Part shown: in pieces, positions 26,251 to 34,206 of the stretch
Layout of the letters: every line of letters begins with the position of its first letter
Numbering within the stretch: position 1 is the stretch's first letter
The notes under the pieces: model-generated
The model's input: only the letters and a program-made list of their open reading frames with translations
The model's database searches: none
Told to the model about the DNA's origin: nothing
Program-made: the position numbers and the translations under genes
Assembly: GCA_017416855.1 (NCBI GenBank)
Contig: JAFQAZ010000003.1
Coordinates: forward strand, 62,001-126,000
Length of the DNA stretch: 64,000 bases
Direction of reading: 5' to 3'
From: Clostridia bacterium
GTDB lineage: Bacteria; Bacillota; Clostridia; UBA1381; UBA9506

Positions 26251-26871
26251 TTATCTCTTCAGCTGCAGATCGTAATGTACGTCGTATGCTTTTTCTTCGT
26301 CAGTATATTTTCTTAAGGTGTTGATCACTTCGCCGTTGTTGAACTTTCTGTCTTCAACATCCTCGGTGGTACCCATAACGGTTACATTCAGCTGTCTGCG
26401 ACGAGCACGAACATGATCCCAGTCAATGAAGTAGATGTGAGCGAATTCGCCACCGTCTAATACGCCATCTTTAATGGTCATAGCTTCGCTTCTGCCGAAG
26501 AATACGCTGCGCAGGTGACCGTCGGTGTTCATGCTGGTGAAGTCACCGGGTTCGTCTACGTATCTGCCGAACTGAGAATGGATGGGACCCGGATGACGGT
26601 ACTGATGTTCTTCAGCAAAGTCGGGGATCAGCTTTCTCATAATGTCTAACAGGTCATGCTGCAGGAACTCTAAGTCAAAAGAGTCAATGTCGTGAGAGCA
26701 TTCCTGAACCATAACGGAGCAGGTGGTGTGGTGAGAAGCGATGGTACAAGTACCGTTTTTAACGCCGGAATCCTTAACAATCTGCATAATTTCCTTAGAA
26801 ACATCGTGGAATGTGGGGATCCAACCTCTTGACTGCAGTTCTAATTCTTTCTGATACACTTTAAATTCCAT
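26251..26871 (-). CDS. YjbQ/UPF0047 family protein
   Basis: A 206-residue protein of the secondary thiamine-phosphate-synthase (UPF0047) family. It has the conserved CTIASHHTTCSVMVQE and the C-terminal GRSEAMTIKDGVLDGGEFAHIYFIDWDH segment. It is longer than E. coli YjbQ (138 residues), with an extended middle region (EEHQYRHPGPIHSQFGRYVDEPGDF). Activity is poorly established for the family. Its place in a sugar catabolic operon, 14 bp before the kinase, suggests a role on a phosphorylated sugar or its by-product. Confidence 0.85.
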   Translation of the reverse strand: MEFKVYQKELELQSRGWIPTFHDVSKEIMQIVKDSGVKNGTCTIASHHTTCSVMVQECSHDIDSFDLEFLQHDLLDIMRKLIPDFAEEHQYRHPGPIHSQFGRYVDEPGDFTSMNTDGHLRSVFFGRSEAMTIKDGVLDGGEFAHIYFIDWDHVRARRRQLNVTVMGTTEDVEDRKFNNGEVINTLRKYTDEEKAYDVHYDLQLKR

Positions 26872-26913
26872 GGTACATTCTCCTTTTAAAATTAAATTTT
26901 TTATTTTTTATGT

Positions 26914-26935
26914 AAAATGAGCCGACGCTCATTTT
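26914..26935 (-). other. Hairpin in front of yjbQ
   Basis: AAAATGAGC-4 nt-GCTCATTTT, followed on the minus strand by an A/T-rich stretch. It may cause partial termination or mRNA processing inside the operon, between the repeat block and yjbQ. Confidence 0.5.
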
Positions 26936-27043
26936 GGGGACTTTGGTTGTATTAAATAATACTCTACTCTCCCGTAGGGAAGGGATTCATCCGTTCCGTT
27001 ACGGAATGCATAAATGCATTCCCTACAGTTTCCAACTCCTCTA

Positions 27044-27386
27044 CCCTTTTAAAAAGGTGATAAAAATGTTGCAGAATGGACAAACTGAATCCTGATGGCG
27101 TACAACGGGTACGCCGAGGGTGAAGCTTGTTCATAGCGCAAGCAGTCTGCGCATCGTGCCCTTTAAAAAGGTGATAAAAATGTTGCAGAATGGACAAACT
27201 GAATCCCGACGGCGTACAACGGGTACGCCGAGGGTGAAGTTTGTTCACAGCGCAAGCGGTCTGCGCATCGTGCCCTTTAAAAAGGTGATAAAAATGTTGC
27301 AGAATGGACAAACTGAATCCCGACGGCGTACAACGGGTACGCCGAGGGTGAAGTTTGTTCACAGCGCAAGCGGTCTGCGCATTTTT
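27044..27386. repeat. Three tandem copies of a 114-bp unit
   Basis: The sequence GGTGATAAAAATG recurs at 27056, 27170 and 27284, an exact 114-bp period. Each unit carries two stems, GGCGTAC/GTACGCC and GCGCA/TGCGC. Copies 2 and 3 are almost identical; copy 1 differs at a few sites. Because 114 is a multiple of three, both strands stay open, giving a misleading 38-residue repeat protein. The block, with a palindromic leader at 26975-27026, fills the 525-bp gap between the SIS gene and yjbQ. Confidence 0.92.
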
Positions 27387-27396
27387 AGCCCTTTTT

Positions 27397-27996
27397 TTAG
27401 TTCTTTTTATTGAGACGTTCGCCTACAGCTCCGCCGGGATGAATCAGTGCAAACTGCTCGTTTTTATAATCGGTTTCTTCGATTAATGCCGTCTGCAACG
27501 CATGGAAAATCATGCAAAGAGCGGTGGTAGAGGTGGTGCCCTGTGCATTATATTTATCGGTTTCGCGATTTACATACTGCTTTAAGGCAACTTCTGCCTG
27601 CTCTGCCAGAGGAGATTCCATATTTTCGGTTACGGTGATGATTTTAACACCCTTTGCCTTACAAATGTCTACGATGGGTAACAGTTCTTTGGTTTTGCCC
27701 CCGCGGGATGCAAATACCATAACGTCACCCTCCTGGAGATAACCGGTTGCGCCGTGAATGGCCTCTGCCGGGGAAATGAAGCGGGCAGGGCGCTCAATGC
27801 AGCACATTAAATGACAGAAATGCTGACAGATAATGCCGCTATGACCGCTGCCGGCCGCACCGATTCTCTCAGCACCTGCCAAGAGTTCAACTGCTTTTGA
27901 GAAGGCTTCATCATCAAAATAGTCAAGCATTGTGGCAAGGCACTCTGCTTCAATTTTATAGGCCTCTTTAGCCGCTTTTAATGCTTCTTGTTTCAT
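27397..27996 (-). CDS. SIS-domain sugar-phosphate isomerase
   Basis: A 199-residue single SIS domain. It has RIGAAGSGHSGIICQHFCH (sugar-phosphate loop), a Ser/Thr-rich FASRGGKTKELLPIV, and the C-terminal HPGGAVGERL seen in KpsF/GutQ-like and phosphoheptose-type isomerases. Likely to interconvert phosphorylated ketose and aldose. It starts 4 bp after the TIM-like gene, so they are tightly coupled. The CBS domains of arabinose-5-phosphate isomerases are absent. The substrate is unknown. Confidence 0.88.
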   Translation of the reverse strand: MKQEALKAAKEAYKIEAECLATMLDYFDDEAFSKAVELLAGAERIGAAGSGHSGIICQHFCHLMCCIERPARFISPAEAIHGATGYLQEGDVMVFASRGGKTKELLPIVDICKAKGVKIITVTENMESPLAEQAEVALKQYVNRETDKYNAQGTTSTTALCMIFHALQTALIEETDYKNEQFALIHPGGAVGERLNKKN

Positions 27997-28000
27997 ATTC

Positions 28001-28705
28001 TCACCTTCCGTTTGTATCGTCCCAGGCTTTTCTTAAGTTGTAGAGCATTTCTTCAACCATAGCGTAGGGATCAGCTGCTTTGATGATACCGCTGGTAGAA
28101 CCGGTTGCCTGTGCACCCAACGCGATGGTGTTATACACATCCTGACCATTGGAGATGCCGGCACCCTGCAGCACCATAATATCGGGGTTGATTTCGTTAA
28201 CGGTTTTAATGGTTTCCAGCACATAGTTGCTGTCGCTGGTCTGACCGGTACCGATTAACTCGGTGGGTTCAGCCACAATCAGGTTAGGAGACATTTTAGC
28301 AATCGCCTTAACATCTTCAACTGTATCCGCGCAAACGATGGTCGCCAGACCTACTTCGTCTGCTCTTTTAATGGTTTTTTCAATTTCTTCCATAGAGATG
28401 GGTTTTTCTGCATGGTTCAGCATAACGCCAACTGCGCCGGCAGCCTTAACAGCCTCGGGCAGAACGCTGCCTAAGCCGCGGCCAACCTCTAAAGAGTCCA
28501 TATGCTGAGCAAACACCAGAATTCTTTCGGTGTTATCTGCCAGCAGCTTAATGTCAGTATACTGGGGTGTTACAATAACATCCACATCATACTTCTTGGC
28601 AACTTCATCAATAACCTTTGCCAGTTTCAGCATTTCTTCGCCGTATAAATAAGCCTTGGGGCCAATTTCAAAAAACGGCGGTTTAATGGTAATTCCTTTG
28701 TACAT
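28001..28705 (-). CDS. Triosephosphate-isomerase-like protein (short, archaeal type)
   Basis: A 234-residue TIM-fold isomerase. Catalytic His98 is in VMLNHAEKPI and the catalytic Glu is in IVAEPTELIGTG (about 146); C-terminal GAGISNGQDV and TGSTSGIIKA match the phosphate-binding loops. Bacterial glycolytic TIMs are about 250 residues; this short form resembles archaeal TIM and the TIM homologues that isomerise tetrulose phosphates. Together with the kinase, SIS and FucI-like genes this suggests a dedicated sugar pathway rather than glycolysis. Confidence 0.85.
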   Translation of the reverse strand: MYKGITIKPPFFEIGPKAYLYGEEMLKLAKVIDEVAKKYDVDVIVTPQYTDIKLLADNTERILVFAQHMDSLEVGRGLGSVLPEAVKAAGAVGVMLNHAEKPISMEEIEKTIKRADEVGLATIVCADTVEDVKAIAKMSPNLIVAEPTELIGTGQTSDSNYVLETIKTVNEINPDIMVLQGAGISNGQDVYNTIALGAQATGSTSGIIKAADPYAMVEEMLYNLRKAWDDTNGR

Positions 28706-28718
28706 AAAACATCGCTCC

Positions 28719-30074
28719 TTATATAACTTTGTTAAGTTTCCACTTACCTTTTTTAAACCGTATCATAAACAATGTGCTTCTGATAAACCAGTCAGACACC
28801 ATAGCAACCCAAGTACCGATTACACCCCAATGGAACAGGTGAACGAAGATATAGGCCGCACCAATGCGGAACAGGAACATAGAAGCCACTGCAATAACCA
28901 TAACAAATTTTGTATCACCGCTGCCTCGCAAACCGGCAGCTAAAGCAAAGCTTAACGGATACATAAAAATTGTACCGGATGTATATAAAACCATAATCCA
29001 GAATGCTAAATGCTGAGCTTCCGGCGAAACATTAAAGACGGATATAAGCGGCTTTAAAAGCACCATAAACAATATTGCATTACAGAATGTAAGCACATAG
29101 TCCAGTTTGATAATGTGCTTAGCATACATCTCGGCTTCATCGCTGTTGCCGGCACCCATACACTGGCCAACAACCATCATCATAACCGCATTGAAAGCTG
29201 CTCCTATAGAATAAAGTAAGGGGGTAATACTTCTTGCCAGCGAGTCTGCCGCAATAGATGCCTGCCCCAAACCGGAAACAAGGCCTGCAATAGCCAGCGC
29301 TCCTAACTGGAACATCCCCTGTTCAATGCCGTTAGGCACCGAAACCGTTAAAATGCTTTTCACGATTTTTTTATCCCAATCCGGTTTAAAAAAGCCAACC
29401 ATACGCACCCGGTTTTTTTTACCTTTGAGCATAAGCATCAATCCAAAGCCTACAATTCCCATAGCGAGCAAGGTAGAATAGGCTGCACCGGTTACGCCAA
29501 TTTTTATTACAAAAATAAATATGTATTTAAGTAGCAAATTAATGCCCATCATGGCTATGGAAGCCATAAACGGAATTTTGCTTTCGCCCATAGCTCTGAA
29601 TGTAGCACTACCTGCATAATACAAAGCCACAAAGGGGTAAGATAAGGCTGTGATGGTAAAATACTCACGACTGATTGCCAACACATTGGCTTCTGCTCCA
29701 CCGAATAAAAGGTGCAGGGTTTGTTCTTTAAACACCACCATGAAAAGCATAACCGCAAGGCCGATCAAAACCACAATGCGCACATTACTTTTTAATGAAA
29801 TTTCTGCCTTGTCTTCATCCCGGGCTCCGATATACTGAGAAAGGACTACGCTACCGCCCTGAGCCAACGAAACAAAAAACTGCTTGGCAAAGTTATCGAT
29901 TCTGTTCACCAAGGCCACGCCTGCAACAGCTGTTTCTCCCAAAGAAGACACCATAAAAGTATCTGCCATTGTCAGCCCTGCCAGCATTAACTGTTCAAAA
30001 AGAACCGGCATTAAAAATGCTATTAAAACCTTATTGGAAAACCTTGCTCCCTCAGGAAGGCTGAACATTCGCAA
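28719..30074 (-). CDS. MATE-family efflux transporter
   Basis: A 451-residue, twelve-helix antiporter (two MatE halves, about 15-175 and 235-400). The first start is TTG at 30074 with GGAG about 10 nt upstream; an ATG two codons later (30068) is the alternative. It is the first gene of the operon, 13 bp before the TIM-like gene and about 95 bp after its promoter. Members export drugs or organic compounds; a role for it in the sugar operon is not obvious unless it moves the substrate or a toxic intermediate. Confidence 0.9.
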   Translation of the reverse strand: MRMFSLPEGARFSNKVLIAFLMPVLFEQLMLAGLTMADTFMVSSLGETAVAGVALVNRIDNFAKQFFVSLAQGGSVVLSQYIGARDEDKAEISLKSNVRIVVLIGLAVMLFMVVFKEQTLHLLFGGAEANVLAISREYFTITALSYPFVALYYAGSATFRAMGESKIPFMASIAMMGINLLLKYIFIFVIKIGVTGAAYSTLLAMGIVGFGLMLMLKGKKNRVRMVGFFKPDWDKKIVKSILTVSVPNGIEQGMFQLGALAIAGLVSGLGQASIAADSLARSITPLLYSIGAAFNAVMMMVVGQCMGAGNSDEAEMYAKHIIKLDYVLTFCNAILFMVLLKPLISVFNVSPEAQHLAFWIMVLYTSGTIFMYPLSFALAAGLRGSGDTKFVMVIAVASMFLFRIGAAYIFVHLFHWGVIGTWVAMVSDWFIRSTLFMIRFKKGKWKLNKVI

Positions 30075-30167
30075 AATGATTCATCTCCTATAAAAAAACG
30101 CACGTCTCAAGGCGTGGATTTCCAAATAACCCTATGCCTCCACAATTAACACATCATACCATAATAA

Positions 30168-30196
30168 ATTATATCGCACAGCCATACAAAAGTCAA
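30168..30196 (-). promoter_or_regulatory. Promoter of the MATE-TIM-SIS-YjbQ-kinase-isomerase operon
   Basis: TTGACT (30196-30191), 17 bp, TATAAT (30173-30168) on the minus strand. Downstream, at about 30094-30117, a weak hairpin is followed by seven Ts shortly before the start codon, so some attenuation is possible. Confidence 0.78.
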
Positions 30197-30268
30197 TGCT
30201 TTTCTTTCGTTTCGGTTTTGTTTTTTTCTGTTTCGAAAACGAAAAAGAACCTACCTTTTTGAGTAAAA

Positions 30269-30300
30269 ACAAAAAACTGCCACTTTTTAGTGACAGTTGT
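30269..30300 (-). terminator. Terminator after the YgjV-like gene
   Basis: AACTGTCACT/AGTGGCAGTT stem followed on the minus strand by TTTTTTGTTTTT, starting just past the stop codon. Confidence 0.85.
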
Positions 30301-30306
30301 TCGTCA

Positions 30307-30855
30307 TTACGCCTCTTCCATCTCAGACGTTGCTTTTTTCTTATAATCAAACTTATACATAGCAATTAAAATTGAAATCAACGCCAGACAGTCTGCAATC
30401 GCCGCTTCCCAGGTTCCGATATAGCAGTTATAGGCAACCCATAGTATACAGGACGGCAGGGTGATCAGGCGCAAAAGCCGCTCGTTTTTCATGCCGTAAG
30501 ATACTGTGGTTAAGAGTTTTGCCAAAATGGGCAGCAAGCTGAGCCATCCGCTCCAGGATGTAACCCCCAAAGCAATAACAACAAGGGCAAACACAATAAT
30601 CACCGGCGTGGTGGACCACTTTTTTTCAACGAATTTATAAAACAAAAAGTTGCGGAGACCTGAGACCAAATCAATCCAGGCGCCGGTAAAGGCACCGGCC
30701 ACACCCATAAAGCCGCCCAACAAAAAGTACTGAACGGCAAAGGAAATCTCCGATACCATTTTACACAACACAATGTGCTTATGTTTTTTAAACTGAAAGG
30801 GGATAATACACAGTATCAGCCCAATAATACCAAAGATTCTCACCAAAAATTCCAT
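30307..30855 (-). CDS. YgjV-like inner membrane protein
   Basis: A 182-residue protein of about five or six hydrophobic helices with a KFDYKKK C-terminus. It resembles the YgjV/Imp-YgjV family (SEISFAVQYFLLGGFMGVAGAFTGAWIDLVSGLRN). Function is unknown for the family. The start at 30855 has GGAGG 7 nt upstream; an ATG 15 bp earlier overlaps that binding site. It is divergent from the DeoR gene and ends in a terminator before the MATE operon promoter. Confidence 0.78.
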   Translation of the reverse strand: MEFLVRIFGIIGLILCIIPFQFKKHKHIVLCKMVSEISFAVQYFLLGGFMGVAGAFTGAWIDLVSGLRNFLFYKFVEKKWSTTPVIIVFALVVIALGVTSWSGWLSLLPILAKLLTTVSYGMKNERLLRLITLPSCILWVAYNCYIGTWEAAIADCLALISILIAMYKFDYKKKATSEMEEA

Positions 30856-30915
30856 TTCTCTCTCCTCCATCGGCCATTATACCAAAAGCCCCGGCCGTTG
30901 TCAACCGAAAGACCG

Positions 30916-30944
30916 TTGACAAACCACTAAAAGAACTATATAAT
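30916..30944 (+). promoter_or_regulatory. Promoter of the DeoR-family regulator
   Basis: Perfect TTGACA (30916-30921), 17 bp, TATAAT (30939-30944), 25 bp before the ATG. Confidence 0.85.
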
Positions 30945-30969
30945 GAAAGCAGTTTAAGGGGTGATTTTA

Positions 30970-31725
30970 ATGACCGCAGAAGAAAGAAAACAAAAAATTG
31001 CAGAGCTTTTAAACCGGGAAGGCAGCGTAAAAGCCGCCGCTCTCAGCCGTTTATTCGGCATTTCGGAAGTGACCGTTCGTAAAGATTTGGCCGATATGGA
31101 ACACAAGGGCCTTCTCTCGCGTATTCATGGCGGTGCCATCAGCTCTTACAAGCCCTATTACAGCATGAATCTGAATCAGCGGATGACGGCTAATCAATCT
31201 GAAAAAAATATCATCGCGCAAAAAATTGCCGGTATGATTGAAAATAACGACACCGTTATGTTAAACGCCGGCACCACAACTCTGCTTGTCTTCCGTATGC
31301 TCCCCCGCAACCTGAACCTGAGCATTGTGACAAACTCCATTGCCATTGCTTTAGAGGGTGCCAACAACCCCAATTATAACATTTTGCTCCTTGGCGGTCT
31401 CATTAATTCAAAATATCAGTTCACCTTCGGAGATGATGCCAACAAACAGCTGAGAAACTATCACGCCGATAAGTTAATCCTCTCTGTAGATGGCATTCAT
31501 TTGGAAAATGGCTTTACCACCTATTATGATAAAGAGGCAGAAATTGACCGCATTATGCTTCAGCAGGCAAGCCTCAGCATTATTGCCGCCGATTTTTCAA
31601 AATTTAACCGCACAGCCTTTACCAAAATTTCCGATGTCAGCACTGCAGACTATATCGTCACCGATAAAGACATTCCCGACGATATGAAAAAAGAACTCTC
31701 CGTTTATGGGGTGGAAATTTATTGA
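30970..31725 (+). CDS. DeoR/GlpR-family transcriptional regulator
   Basis: A 251-residue repressor-type protein. The N-terminal DeoR helix-turn-helix reads AAALSRLFGISEVTVRKDLADMEHKGLLSRIHGGAI; the C-terminal sugar-phosphate sensor domain has NAGTTTLLVFRML and the NxxDKLILSVDGIH region. AAGGGGTG lies 7 nt before the ATG at 30970; an in-frame GTG at 30961 overlaps that site and is less likely. DeoR proteins respond to phosphorylated sugars, so the nearby kinase operon (about 0.8 kb away) is the probable target; operator sites were not identified. Confidence 0.9.
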   Translation: MTAEERKQKIAELLNREGSVKAAALSRLFGISEVTVRKDLADMEHKGLLSRIHGGAISSYKPYYSMNLNQRMTANQSEKNIIAQKIAGMIENNDTVMLNAGTTTLLVFRMLPRNLNLSIVTNSIAIALEGANNPNYNILLLGGLINSKYQFTFGDDANKQLRNYHADKLILSVDGIHLENGFTTYYDKEAEIDRIMLQQASLSIIAADFSKFNRTAFTKISDVSTADYIVTDKDIPDDMKKELSVYGVEIY

Positions 31726-31781
31726 ACATGGGGGAAATCGCCTTTTTATGCCTTATTTAATTATATAGAGGTGAGGATACT

Positions 31782-31988
31782 TTGAAAAATAATTTTATTG
31801 CCATACTTTTAACAATTGTATTACTATTGCCATTTTTATGGATATGGAAATATATAATCCCACATGTCGATTTATTATCTCAGGGAATGTCCAGCAGAGG
31901 GCGAGGGTATGTAACTGCAATAATCATATTCTTGCCAGCATTTGTTGTATTAATTTTAATTGATTTTTTAAAAAAGAAAAGAGGATAG
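31782..31988 (+). CDS. Small two-helix membrane protein
   Basis: A 68-residue protein starting with TTG and a good GAGGTGAGG upstream. Two hydrophobic helices (about 5-27 and 43-62) and a KKKRG tail. No recognised family. It may be the first of three small membrane protein genes on this strand. Confidence 0.55.
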   Translation: MKNNFIAILLTIVLLLPFLWIWKYIIPHVDLLSQGMSSRGRGYVTAIIIFLPAFVVLILIDFLKKKRG

Positions 31989-32072
31989 TTCCTGAAGACA
32001 CATATACATAGGCAAAAATCAAGGGAGCCAAAAACAGAAAAGGCATTAATTGGGACTAAGGAGTAATAATTA

Positions 32073-32468
32073 ATGAATATATTGATCAGGCATTTTGTTC
32101 TTTCATATATATTTGGTGCATTTTATATGTATCGAATAAAAGGAAATTTGACAATCAAATTAAACGTTTTTTTTGAAAGAGTTTTTATGATTGGTATTGA
32201 CCAAATTTTCAATAAGTTCAAAAAGAATCATACACAGCAAGAGCGATATAACCTTTTGGCTGTTATATTACAAGTTTTCAATATTATTTACTTTTTATTA
32301 ATTCCTATTACCATTCATTATTTAGAATGTCTAACCTCAATCAGTTTAGGAGGCCTATACATTCAATCATTCATTCTATTCAACCAGCGTGGCTGGATTG
32401 TTTGTATTGTTCTTGCTTTAGATATTATAGTAAAAGCATTGAGAGAGCAGCAGCACAAACACATGTGA
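32073..32468 (+). CDS. Hypothetical membrane protein
   Basis: A 131-residue protein with AAGGAG 9 nt before the ATG. Hydrophobic stretches at about 5-20, 62-85 and 88-120; basic middle (NKFKKNHTQQERY). No family recognised. It is A+T-rich like its neighbours, unlike the housekeeping genes to the left, which hints at acquired DNA. Confidence 0.55.
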   Translation: MNILIRHFVLSYIFGAFYMYRIKGNLTIKLNVFFERVFMIGIDQIFNKFKKNHTQQERYNLLAVILQVFNIIYFLLIPITIHYLECLTSISLGGLYIQSFILFNQRGWIVCIVLALDIIVKALREQQHKHM

Positions 32469-32516
32469 CGGTTCTTTTGTGTTGTCGAACGACATTTAAA
32501 ATTTACAGGAGGAAAT

Positions 32517-33045
32517 ATGAATTTTTTTTCGGAACTTAAAGGGGCGCTATATCGTAGATAAATCTTATAACCTTGCTGCACTCAGGACATTTCTGTATGT
32601 TTGTGTTTTGCTACCATCACTTTTGCCATTATACTTGGTATTAGAAATGCCGTCGCCACAGCGAATCTCTTTTTTCATATTGCCTTTTATTCTGTTTTCT
32701 GTTGCTTGTGTAGTGGGTTATTTTTGTAATGTTCTGTTGTTTTATATTGTCTTTAAAAAATTTGTAAATCACAGTATACATATGGCAGAAAAGCAAATCG
32801 CACCGCTTTTATGTTTACAATTGTTGATTCCCTTTATATTTAATCTGGTTGGATGTTTTATAAGCATGCCGGATTTTAGTTTGACGATCAAAATACTGCA
32901 ATGGGTAATTTCAGTCTCATACATAAGTTTTCTTGTGTTTGGTAATGTTTTTAAAGAAAAATGTGTTTTGCGTATGATTATTTATTTTATTGTGAATATT
33001 GGTTTTGAACTATTAGTGAATTTATTGAACATAATAGCTCGTTAG
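32517..33045 (+). CDS. Membrane protein gene frameshifted at a T8 run
   Basis: The ATG at 32517 has a strong ACAGGAGG site, but its frame stops after 14 codons. The next frame is open without a stop from 32521 to 33045. The switch point is a run of eight Ts (32522-32529); with seven Ts the reading would be MNFFRNLKGRYIVDKSYNLA and continue for 175 residues. That protein has four hydrophobic helices and no recognised family. The change is a real mutation, a slippage switch or a sequencing error. Confidence 0.6.
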
Positions 33046-33136
33046 ATGACACAACGATCGGTTCTGTTAACACAAAAAGTTGAATAAACATAAACATTTT
33101 TTACCGCTCACGCCATATTTTTTCTACAAAAAAGTT

Positions 33137-33165
33137 GCATATTCACGGTTTTTTCGCACAAAATA
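33137..33165 (+). promoter_or_regulatory. Sigma-G-type promoter of the spore protein gene
   Basis: GCATA (33137-33141), 17 bp, CAAAATA (33159-33165) fits the sigma-G pattern (GHATR, CAWWMTA) used for forespore SASP genes. Confidence 0.65.
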
Positions 33166-33214
33166 GAACCGAGGCAAGGACCTCACAAGAAATTTTGAAG
33201 GAGAGTAAAAAACT

Positions 33215-33469
33215 ATGAATAGCAACAAAAAAGTTGTTCCCGAAGCAAAAGCCGCTCTTGACAAGTTCAAGATGGAAGTAGCTAACGAAGTTGGCGTTAA
33301 CTTAAAGGAAGGCTACAACGGCGACATCACCGCAAAACAGGCCGGCTCCATTGGCGGTCAGATGGTTAATAACATCTGTCCCGTGCGAACTGTATTTTTC
33401 ACCCGAAACAACCGCACTCTTGATGGTCATGTGCATAAAATTGGGTATGAATATAGGATAGTTATTTAA
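33215..33469 (+). CDS. Alpha/beta small acid-soluble spore protein with abnormal C-terminus
   Basis: DNA-coating spore protein. Residues 1-53 follow the family closely: VVPEAKAALDKFKMEVANEVGVNL (with the GPR protease site in KMEVANEVG) and GYNGDITAKQAGSIGGQMV. After NNI the sequence changes to CPVRTVFFTRNNRTLDGHVH and onward, unrelated to the normal short MIE-type tail. The result is 84 residues instead of about 60-70. The 3' end thus seems replaced, possibly by integration of the element to the right. GAAGGAGAG is upstream of the ATG and a sigma-G promoter precedes it. Confidence 0.85.
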   Translation: MNSNKKVVPEAKAALDKFKMEVANEVGVNLKEGYNGDITAKQAGSIGGQMVNNICPVRTVFFTRNNRTLDGHVHKIGYEYRIVI

Positions 33470-33474
33470 ACGAT

Positions 33475-33509
33475 TTACGCATAGTATTCAAAGCTATGCG
33501 TAATTTTTT
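33475..33509 (+). terminator. Terminator after the spore protein gene
   Basis: TTACGCATAG-9 nt-CTATGCGTAA followed by T6. Confidence 0.85.
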
Positions 33510-33528
33510 AAAAAAAATAATTTTTTTG

Positions 33529-33557
33529 TTGTATTTTACTTAAAATTATGATACAAT
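33529..33557 (+). promoter_or_regulatory. Promoter of the toxin-antitoxin pair
   Basis: TTGTAT (33529-33534), 17 bp, TACAAT (33552-33557), about 30 bp before the antitoxin ATG, which has AAAGGAGG 8 nt upstream. Confidence 0.6.
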
Positions 33558-33588
33558 AATTACAACAGATATTAAAGGAGGTTTTTAT

Positions 33589-33834
33589 ATGCCAAATATC
33601 AGACCTGTTTCAGATTTAAGAAACTATGCAGAAGTATTAAAAGAAATTTCATTTGACGAGCCGGTATTTCTTACTAAAAACGGCAGAGGTCGTTATGCCA
33701 TTGTCGATATGGAAGAATACGAAAAAACAAAAGCTATTATTAAACTTATGGGCAAACTTGCCGAAGCTGAAAAATCAGCAAAAGAAAACGGATGGTTATC
33801 TAATGACGATGTAAAAACTGCTTTGGGGGTATAA
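33589..33834 (+). CDS. Phd/YefM or RelB-type antitoxin
   Basis: An 81-residue protein. The N-terminal part (VSDLRNYAEVLKEISFDEPVFLTKNGRGRYAIVDMEEYEK) is the Phd/YefM DNA-binding fold with the typical LTKNGR-x-YAIVD strand pair. The C-terminal helix (KLAEAEKSAKENGWLS) would wrap the toxin. Its stop overlaps the toxin start by 1 bp, so the two are coupled. It likely represses the shared promoter together with the toxin. Confidence 0.88.
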   Translation: MPNIRPVSDLRNYAEVLKEISFDEPVFLTKNGRGRYAIVDMEEYEKTKAIIKLMGKLAEAEKSAKENGWLSNDDVKTALGV

Positions 33835-34166
33835 TGATGAAAATACGAGTTACCCCTACTGCATTGAATGACTTAAAAGAAATTAAGTCTTATATCGAAA
33901 ATGATTTGTCGAATCCCACAGCCGCAAATAATGTAATCAAGCGTATCATTGATGATTATAGCCGTTTGGAAATTTCTCCCCATATGGGACCGTCATTATC
34001 TACCAAAGTACCTTTTGAGACAGATTATCGGTTTGTTGTCAGCGGAAATTATCTTGTATTCTATAAAGCTGATGAAGAATATGTTTCAATCTACCGTATT
34101 CTATACGGTCGCCGAGATTATCTTAAAATCATTTTTGATGATATTGAACTAAGTGACGAAGAATAG
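33834..34166 (+). CDS. RelE/ParE-family toxin
   Basis: A 110-residue protein (109 from the adjacent ATG at 33837). Features are ALNDLKEIKSYIENDLSNPTAAN at the start, a central RFVVSGNYLVFYKAD, and the C-terminal IYRILYGRRDYLKIIF typical of the RelE/ParE superfamily. It would cleave ribosome-bound mRNA or poison gyrase; which one cannot be told. It is paired with the antitoxin upstream and followed by a terminator. It is probably a stabiliser of the neighbouring integrated element. Confidence 0.88.
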   Translation: MMKIRVTPTALNDLKEIKSYIENDLSNPTAANNVIKRIIDDYSRLEISPHMGPSLSTKVPFETDYRFVVSGNYLVFYKADEEYVSIYRILYGRRDYLKIIFDDIELSDEE

Positions 34167-34168
34167 CA

Positions 34169-34206
34169 AAATCCCTCAAGGAGCCTTTCCGTTCCCTGAG
34201 GGATTT
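34169..34206 (+). terminator. Terminator after the toxin gene
   Basis: AAATCCCTCA and its complement TGAGGGATTT enclose about 18 nt; an inner AGGA/TCCT stem adds to it. It also overlaps the end of the convergent 66-residue gene. Confidence 0.75.

Noticed and set aside
26964-27362. 132-codon minus-strand frame with a 38-residue repeat
   Set aside because: It results from the 114-bp tandem repeat, whose period is divisible by three; the opposite strand is also open, and there is no ribosome binding site or family similarity.
27044-27386. Possible CRISPR array
   Set aside because: The repeat unit is 114 bp without unique spacers and no cas genes are nearby.
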